Source of the DNA: Arthrinium phaeospermum | Lineage: Eukaryota; Ascomycota; Sordariomycetes; Amphisphaeriales; Apiosporaceae | DNA: 64,000 nucleotides | NCBI GenBank assembly: GCA_006503535.1 | Contig: QYRS01000006.1 | Coordinates: 2,604,001 to 2,668,000, forward strand | Direction: 5' to 3' | Part shown: one piece after another, positions 58,207-64,000 of the stretch | Layout of the letters: the number at the start of each line of letters is the position of its first letter | Numbering within the stretch: position 1 is the stretch's first letter | Program-made: the position numbers and the translations under genes | Notes under the pieces: generated by a model | Told to the model about the DNA's origin: nothing | What the model saw: only the letters and a program-made list of their open reading frames with translations | The model's database searches: none

Positions 58207-59958
58207 TTACGATCCCATCCACCACTTCTTCTTGCTGGACGTATGCTGAGACTTCATCATGTTCATACGGCGCAGCTTCTCACGGCTGCGGGGGTCGAGA
58301 AGGCCCGCGTGACCGTCGTCCTGGAACCAGTGGTAGCCCTGCTCGACGCCGCGGCGGTCGGTGCCCTGCATCTTGACGCGCTGCAAGCTGCGGAGGCGCT
58401 TCATACCGAGTATGCAGACCCAGATCGAGAGGAAGATACTAACTCCCGTAACGGCGCCAAAGCCCCAGTTGGTCTCCTCGATGAAGTTCTCCAGGTTCAT
58501 TCCGTACAGACCTGCGATGAAAGTGCCCATGGCCAGACCGAGCGTGCCCACACTAAACTTCAACTCGAGAAGCATGAGAGCGTTTCGGTTTGCGTCAAGG
58601 ATGGCGCGGATACTAGGATTCTGTCAGCTTGGCGTGCTCTGGTATGGGAACTTGGGCAAATCCCGACTCACATTTCTTCGGTGTTTCTGATGCCAGACAC
58701 CAAATTGCCAGATTCTTGCACAATTTCGTCGCAGAATTTATGGTAGGACTCCAGTAGCAACTCGACATCAGTATGGTCGTCAGGCGCTCGGTAGACGTCG
58801 TGCGTCTTCTCGGTCAAATACATGGCGGCAAGATCATCGTCTGCCTCGAGAAGATCCTCGATGGCATCCCGTACCAACTTGGCCTTCTGCTCAAAGGTGG
58901 TCACTCGCTTGGACAAGATAAGCAGAACGCGGAGTTTGTGACGATCAATATCATCCTCCAGGTCGCTCAGAATGCGAATGACGGGGTCACGAACGGCCTC
59001 GAAGTCCGACTCAAGCTCCTGCGTTACGGACTGGAGCACGGCTTCCAGGGCGCGGAATTCGTAAGAAAGACCTCCATTGGTCGCGGGGACCTTGTTGTAC
59101 AGCTTATGGTGCAGATCATACATGAAAGCCGACTGGGGGTACGAGCTCTTGGAACCGTACACGTCGAAGAGCAATACCCGGTTATGGGTAATCAGAACGC
59201 GGAGGTGGAGGAGGTTCAGGAGAATAGCCCTCTCCCGGACCAATATGTGCGGGAGGTTAGACGAATCGATCTTGCGCAGATCACGCGGCAATAGTCCAAA
59301 CTGCACGGAATATTAGCAAATGCCCAGAAGCTCCAGTGTAAACTGGATGTGTGGCACGCTCGCTTACCCTTGCGACGAGTTCGCTCTTCTTGAACTCGCT
59401 ATCTACCAAGACCGCATCGCCATTTTCATCTACCTCTGTGCAGCGCAGCCGAGGCTCGAGGGCGGCCTTTGAACTGAGTTGCCGACGCTTATTAAACATG
59501 GAATTGTTCTCGCCCTCGCCGTCGGTTTCGGGTATATCCTCAGGCTTCAGCGAAGAAGCCGGCGGCTTTCTTGGACGGCTTCCCCATAGCTTCTCGTGCC
59601 ATGTCTGCTTGCAGGCAGTAGGGTCTGACTGCTGGTCTGAAGAGCCCCATCGCGCGCCATTTTCTGTCGAGAAGAGGGTGGACTGTCTCGTTCGAGGGCT
59701 CGGGGAAGCGCGAGGGGTTCGTTTCTGCAGTAGCTGCTCGAGATTGATCAGGCTCGAGTGCAGGCGAGCGTCCTGCTGTCCCAAAGATGCGCAACCGGTT
59801 CTGGTAGGCCTCAGTTGCTTTCTGGCTGCGCAAAAGGCTCCGGGTGAGCGAGCGCCGAGTTGGCCATGGTTCTGGCTGAAGAAGCTTAGGTTCTCTGTTT
59901 GCAGGCGGAGAAAACGAAGCAATCCACGAGAGGGCACGGGCAAGCGAGGCGTTGCCAT
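58207..59958 (-). CDS. mrs2: Mitochondrial magnesium channel MRS2 (CorA family)
   Basis: Three exons (59958-59368, 59300-58672, 58612-58207; introns 67 and 59 nt) give 541 residues. It mediates Mg2+ influx across the inner mitochondrial membrane as a pentamer. The N-terminus MATPRLPVPSRGLLRFLRLQ is basic, amphipathic and free of acidic residues, a good matrix-targeting signal. The MRS2 core starts at the exon 1/2 junction (ELVAR|FGLLPRDLRKIDSSNLP), with LSYEFRALEAVLQSVTQELE and the long stalk helix in exon 2. Exon 3 holds two membrane spans with the GMN signature between them (AGLYGMNLENFIEETNWGFG, GMN about 443-445) and a basic matrix tail (SSKKKWWMGS). For intron 2 I chose the acceptor CCTAG at 58613-58614, because it restores TEEIIRAILDANRNALMLLE; the CAG a few bases upstream would not. 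Confidence 0.95.
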
Positions 59959-60659
59959 CTTGGATACTGCAGAGATTGACAACTAGCGGATGCGGTTTCA
60001 CTATCGCATGGCTGTCGCACGACTAAGTGTCTTTGGTGTCGTTGAGCGCGTTGCTGGCATCTGAAGCTGGTTATGGCGTCACAGCAGAGGGTTACATGCC
60101 ATTCGAAAATTTCCAGAAAGTCACAGGCATATGGATAATTGTCTGCCAATCGCTCACTGAATGACGGATAAGGCAGGCGCTAGCCGTTAAAACCCACTCG
60201 TGACGCACGGCCATTTCCAGTGCTTTGGCGCATCTTATGGCCCATGAGAAGCTGAAAAAGGTTTAACCAGGTGCTGGACAACTCGCTGAGCGAACGGTTT
60301 AAAGTTGACATCCGACGAATTTCCGGCATATAAGTCCCTGCAGTGCAACATCGCAGCAAGCGAATAGACGAAGAGAGTTTGGAATGCATATTATACGAGG
60401 TGAATGGGCCGTGGTTCACTATAGAAGCCCCGCGGTATGATATCAGTCTCCCTACACCTCTAAAAGTCAATCTACTTGACACCGGAACTCTGGTCAGCAG
60501 GTTGCGTAGTTCACAGAAATGTGGCGACTTTGTCTTAAACAAGGAAACCAACTGGCCTCTACATTAGCTGGGGATCACCCACAAGCCGTGACCAAGGAGG
60601 CGACTTCGACTTGCTACTAAAAAACAAAAACAAAGGGAGAGAAAGGAAAGAAAGCCATC
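59959..60659. other. Divergent promoter region, mrs2 and F-box gene
   Basis: About 700 bp between start codons of divergent genes. The F-box ATG follows an A-rich leader (AAAAACAAAAACAAAG near 60620), common before fungal starts. No further feature. Confidence 0.5.
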
Positions 60660-61759
60660 ATGGAATTAACTCCCATCAGGATCCCAGGCAAGCGCCGAAA
60701 GAAGGGTGAACCAGCACCTTCCAAGAAGCCCAAAAGGGACATGAACCCAAGCCAAGCAATGAAGAAGCAAAAGTCCAAACCCAGCAAGCCTAAAGGCTCC
60801 TATCTCGAGAGAGCGCTTCCTCTCGAGATTCTCGAACGCATCTTCTGGGCTAGCGAGACGGCCAACCTTGCCAAGGCTAGTCCGCGAATAGGCCACATGC
60901 TCTCTGGGCCTGCCACGCGACGAGCCACCTTCCTCAACGCCTTTGGACCAACTTGGGATGTCTGGTTTGGCTGCTTGAAGTCAGGCCCCGGGGTCAAGAG
61001 CTACTACGGCTGGCAGGATGATTCCTCACGCTTCGGTGGGAGTCCTGAGTTTCAAGTGAGTATGAACACTGCAGCCTCGCTTGACCGTCATCGTTGCTAA
61101 CCACACAAAACTAGTCCGCCCTTCTGGAGTATTCATGGGTCGATGTTTCTTTCATCACGGAATGCTGGGACCTCTGGGTTAAGCGCTACGGACGGGACCG
61201 ATTCTTTCAGCACGAGAAGCTATGGGGAAACCCGAGTACGGCCAATAGGCTGGATTGCAGCAACGCCGGCAGCCTGGAAGGGGGTGCGCCACCCTCGGGA
61301 ATGGCCTACTTCCTGCATGATTACGACTCGTTCTTGGCCAAAGCAGCGCACAACATGACCTATCTCGGCGACCACACCAGCCTGGCCGAGGTGCACTGCG
61401 ACACGGAAATTCCCGAGAAGCTCCTGACCGGGCCCTGGGACGAGGATGCCGTCAAAAAGCTCTTCTGGCTGGTCCGCGCGGGCGCCCGTCTCTCGGCGAC
61501 CCAGACATGGGAGGTGACGCTCGAGGGCTATCACACGGCCCTGTCCGAGGAAACTGATCCACCCACGGGCCGCATCAACATCCCCGTAATCCGCCTGCTC
61601 CTCAAGCTCGGCGGGACCGACCACTGGCCTAAGAACGTCCTGTCTAAGGAGCTAGGAGACTTGTTCGAACGGGCGGGCCGTGTCCCAGACGAAGCTCGCC
61701 TGAACTACCAGGCGGTCTATTATATGATTGCCTCAAAATGGAGTTCTGAACCAATCTGA
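60660..61759 (+). CDS. F-box protein, apparently truncated by a frameshift
   Basis: Exons 60660-61055 and 61115-61759 (59-nt intron with CTAAC branch) give 346 residues. After a very basic N-terminus (KRRKKGEPAPSKKPKRD) an F-box-like motif follows at about 52-85: ALPLEILERIFWASETANLA then KASPRIGHMLSG. Such proteins recruit substrates to SCF ubiquitin ligases through Skp1. The rest resembles the helical C-terminal region of Sordariomycete F-box proteins (PVIRLLLKLGGTDHWPKNVL, RLNYQAVYYMIASKW). The frame stops at 61757-61759, yet continuous protein-like sequence goes on in the +1-shifted frame to 62198. Deleting one base near 61752 would join the two frames, so this is either a sequencing/assembly error or a recent inactivation of the C-terminal half. 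Confidence 0.75.
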
Positions 61760-61769
61760 CGAGCTGACA

Positions 61770-62198
61770 ATGTACCGGTTGGTATTGGGCGGCATCACTT
61801 GTAGCGCGCAAGACGCCCGTGTAGACCTATACGAAGTCATCTCCGTGCTGTCGAGAGGGCCCCTCTCAAAACACCTCGAGATCCATTGTCGGCCATACTA
61901 TGCCCAGATCTCCAGAGTTTTGCGCCTTGTTCGTGTCAACAATGGTGTTAAGGCCACTGTTCTCGACAGGACATTGCAGAGGGGCAGCATGATCTTCCAC
62001 ATCCTCGAAAGTAGTGCGCTCCCAGTCACAGCCTCCAGTATATTCTTCCTTGCGCCTGTTTCGCAAAGCGTTCTCGATCTCGGACTTCTACCCAACATAA
62101 CTCCTTCCACGGGTGTTTACCTCCCTCCCGTTGTGGTCCACAAGATTGCAAGCCTTCAGACAATCTTCCATTTGTGCGGTCCGAATGGTCCGGCTTGA
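61770..62198 (+). pseudogene. C-terminal continuation of the F-box gene in a shifted frame
   Basis: The frame from about 61740, with its first ATG at 61770, reads MYRLVLGGITCSAQDARVDL, then EVISVLSRGPLSKHLEIHCR, RVLRLVRVNNGVKATVLDRT and VYLPPVVVHKIASLQTIFHL, ending CGPNGPA at 62198. Base composition and helical periodicity match the preceding exon, and the sequence follows it without a gap. No donor/acceptor pair linking the two was found, so a frameshift explains it better than an intron. As a separate gene it would have almost no promoter space. Confidence 0.6.
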
Positions 62199-63049
62199 CT
62201 GTGGTCACCTCACTCCAACGAATTACGAAGCTGTTCTCCCTGCTTGGGTTCGACAGTTCCCAAGCAGAGAGACTTGATTGCACAATGTACACTTCCGCTA
62301 GTGCAGCATGGGCATGAAACTAGCTGGCTGCCATGTCTATGACGAGGAACGCGACGGCATGAGAAACGGTCCAATGATGCATATAGAGGAAGACAAGGAT
62401 CATGAACTTCGATTGGTGCAGTGTTGGCTGCCAATGTATATACCAATTTAGAGCATGGCGTTGGGGGTGGAGTACAGGCATATGCGTGTCGCCCAAGTAT
62501 ACTGGGTTTTCACCTGGGCAGAGTTATAGGAAGGGTAGATTTCTTGCATTCGTAATGTCCTCTCATCAAAGATATCTTGATGGGTATCTCGCCAGAAAAG
62601 CGAGGGGAGATATGTATCACTTGTGTACCGACACAAGGCGATAAACTACACATAATCCAAACGAGACGAGATTTCCCTAATGTATGCCCCACAGACCGGT
62701 GAGGAGAACAATAACCAAAAAGTATGCAGGCATGCAATGTTTGCCCTTTTCTTTTCTTTCCTTTTCCTTTTGCTATCTCTCTGTGTCCTTGTTGTTCTTT
62801 CTGTAAATAATAACGACAATGATGGTTTCGTACCCTGATATCCATACCCGTTTACCCGAACATGCTCGCTACGGTGGGAAACCCCCACAACAAGGAAATA
62901 AAAAGAAAGAAAGTCGGATTTCATCATGACCCCCCTCGTAGTAGACGCTATCCAGCACGCCCAGCATACATACACACTTCATCGTTCGTTCGTATACGTG
63001 ATTTCGACACATGCTCTTTCTGTACATGGTTGGTGTTGCCGCTGCCTCC
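62199..63049. other. Intergenic between convergent genes
   Basis: 3' flanks of the F-box gene and the right-edge gene. A CTTTTCTTTTC pyrimidine tract lies at 62750-62775. Nothing else supported. Confidence 0.5.
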
Positions 63050-64000
63050 TCACTCAACCCGGATGATGACTCTCCACCCCAGCGCGCCCGCCTCGCGGAT
63101 CGCGCAGGCGAGGCAGCCGCGCCTGCGGCGGCTGACGATGGCGTTCCAGCCCCTCTCGGCGCAGAGGGCGCGGACCATGACCTCGAGGTCCGAGCCGAAC
63201 TGCCTCCGGCGGGAGGGGATGCGCATCTTGGCATCGGCCCCCGCCGGGTTGAGGGGCGGATCGATCCTCGAAGCCCTGCGGCCGTGCGTGAAGGACGACG
63301 ATGACGACGGGGTCGAAGCCGTGGTCGAAGCCGTGTTAAGCGGCGGCCTCTCTCCTGTTCCTGCCTGGTCGCCGCCACCGTTACCACGGGGAGGGTTTTG
63401 CAGCCGGACTGACGGAGATGAGCCGACCACGGGCTCGAGCCCAAAGTCGGCTGAGATGGAGCTGACGCGCGACAGCGACGCCATTTCGGGGGACGTCGGC
63501 GGCGCGAACCCCGTAATGCAGTCGATGACGAGTACTCGCGATGGCCGCGGTGTGGAAGAGGCCCTCCTTCGGGGCGAGGGGTCGACTGGATTAGCGCCAA
63601 CTAGCTCCTCAAGAGTGGCGTTGGATTGCTTCAAGAGCTCGGTCAAGTGGATGGCTGTGTACGAATAGAACTTGTGAAGCGGGTGACCTTTTATCAACAG
63701 TTAGCAACTTGGCGATGGTAAGTTAGACCAGGCGATGAAGGAGTGGTGGCATACCAGTAATATAAGCAGAGCTCGGGGCCTTGCTGTTCCAGTCATGGCC
63801 CTCTACGTCTACCTGTTGGATTGTCGGACTTGTGGGCGACTTTAGGAGTTTGACGCGGCTTGATGGCACGCAAGGGTGTGCTGTAACAAAATAGACGTCT
63901 TTTGTCAGAGAAAAATCAAGGTCTTCGCCTTGCTCTAGTGAATCGTGGGTTATAGTGAAGGATGTTGTAGCAGGATAGGTGTGAATCTCAGAGACGGTGC
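63050..64000 (-). CDS. Hypothetical fungal protein, 3' part only (runs off window)
   Basis: The last exon (63687-63050) joins an upstream exon (63755 to beyond 64000) across a 67-nt intron (GTATGC, branch CTAAC, AAAAG acceptor); the codon GGT is restored at the splice. The upstream part reads FSLTKDVYFVTAHPCVPSSR and VDVEGHDWNSKAPSSAYITG. The last exon begins HPLHKFYSYTAIHLTELLKQ, then a long Ser/Pro/Arg-rich disordered region, and ends with a compact, conserved-looking tail RALCAERGWNAIVSRRRRGC then LACAIREAGALGWRVIIRVE. At least 293 residues lie in the window and the start is outside it. I do not recognise the family; the paired Cys in GCLACA and the basic patch before them might bind a ligand, but there is no evidence for function. 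Confidence 0.75.

Overview
The window reads as nuclear DNA of a filamentous ascomycete (Pezizomycotina, probably Sordariomycetes). Genes carry short GT-AG introns (mostly 54-141 nt) with CTAAC/CTGAC-type branch sites. There is a hex-1 gene for the Woronin-body protein, which is specific to filamentous ascomycetes. A 4.7 kb block has been driven to extreme AT content with almost complete loss of CpA/TpG, the signature of repeat-induced point mutation (RIP). No rRNA, tRNA or CRISPR was recognised. No function was assigned from database searches; all family calls come from motifs and remembered family patterns.

Left part (1-20 kb): a Medusa-like/DUF8032-type gene (362-1262), a gene-poor stretch with a small TA-flanked MITE (2032-2172), a broken CALB-type lipase pseudogene (minus strand, about 4.7-6.2 kb), a tiny two-exon gene (7382-7741), an amidohydrolase (9268-10998), a Gly/His-rich two-span membrane protein (12396-13529), a perfect 22-bp hairpin and a gene relic near 14.2-14.8 kb, and the ribosome quality control factor Rqc2/Tae2 (15109-18442).

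Middle (20-32 kb): a RIP-saturated inactive DNA transposon of 4714 bp (20340-25053) bounded by 52-bp inverted repeats that stayed GC-rich and by a putative 7-8 bp target duplication. It is followed by hex-1 with long His-rich upstream exons and two in-phase alternative donors, then a bleomycin hydrolase-type cysteine peptidase.

Right part (32-64 kb): a 2EXR-domain protein, an uncharacterised Cys-containing protein, a membrane-anchored aldehyde dehydrogenase (MSC7 type), a Dnf1/2-like P4-ATPase flippase, a large gene-empty interval (43.6-48.1 kb), a nuclear-type protein with an N-terminal PIP-like motif, V-ATPase subunit E, a NIPA-type magnesium transporter family protein, an SDR lacking the catalytic Tyr, an MRS2-type mitochondrial magnesium channel, an F-box protein apparently cut by a one-base frameshift, and the 3' part of an unknown gene running off the right edge.

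The genes do not form an obvious biosynthetic cluster. Most are housekeeping (protein quality control, vacuolar acidification, lipid flipping, Mg2+ transport, Woronin body) mixed with fast-evolving fungal-specific families and decayed accessory DNA. The observations most worth a second look are the RIP-saturated element with spared termini, the hex-1 5' architecture, the MITE, and the frameshifted F-box gene.
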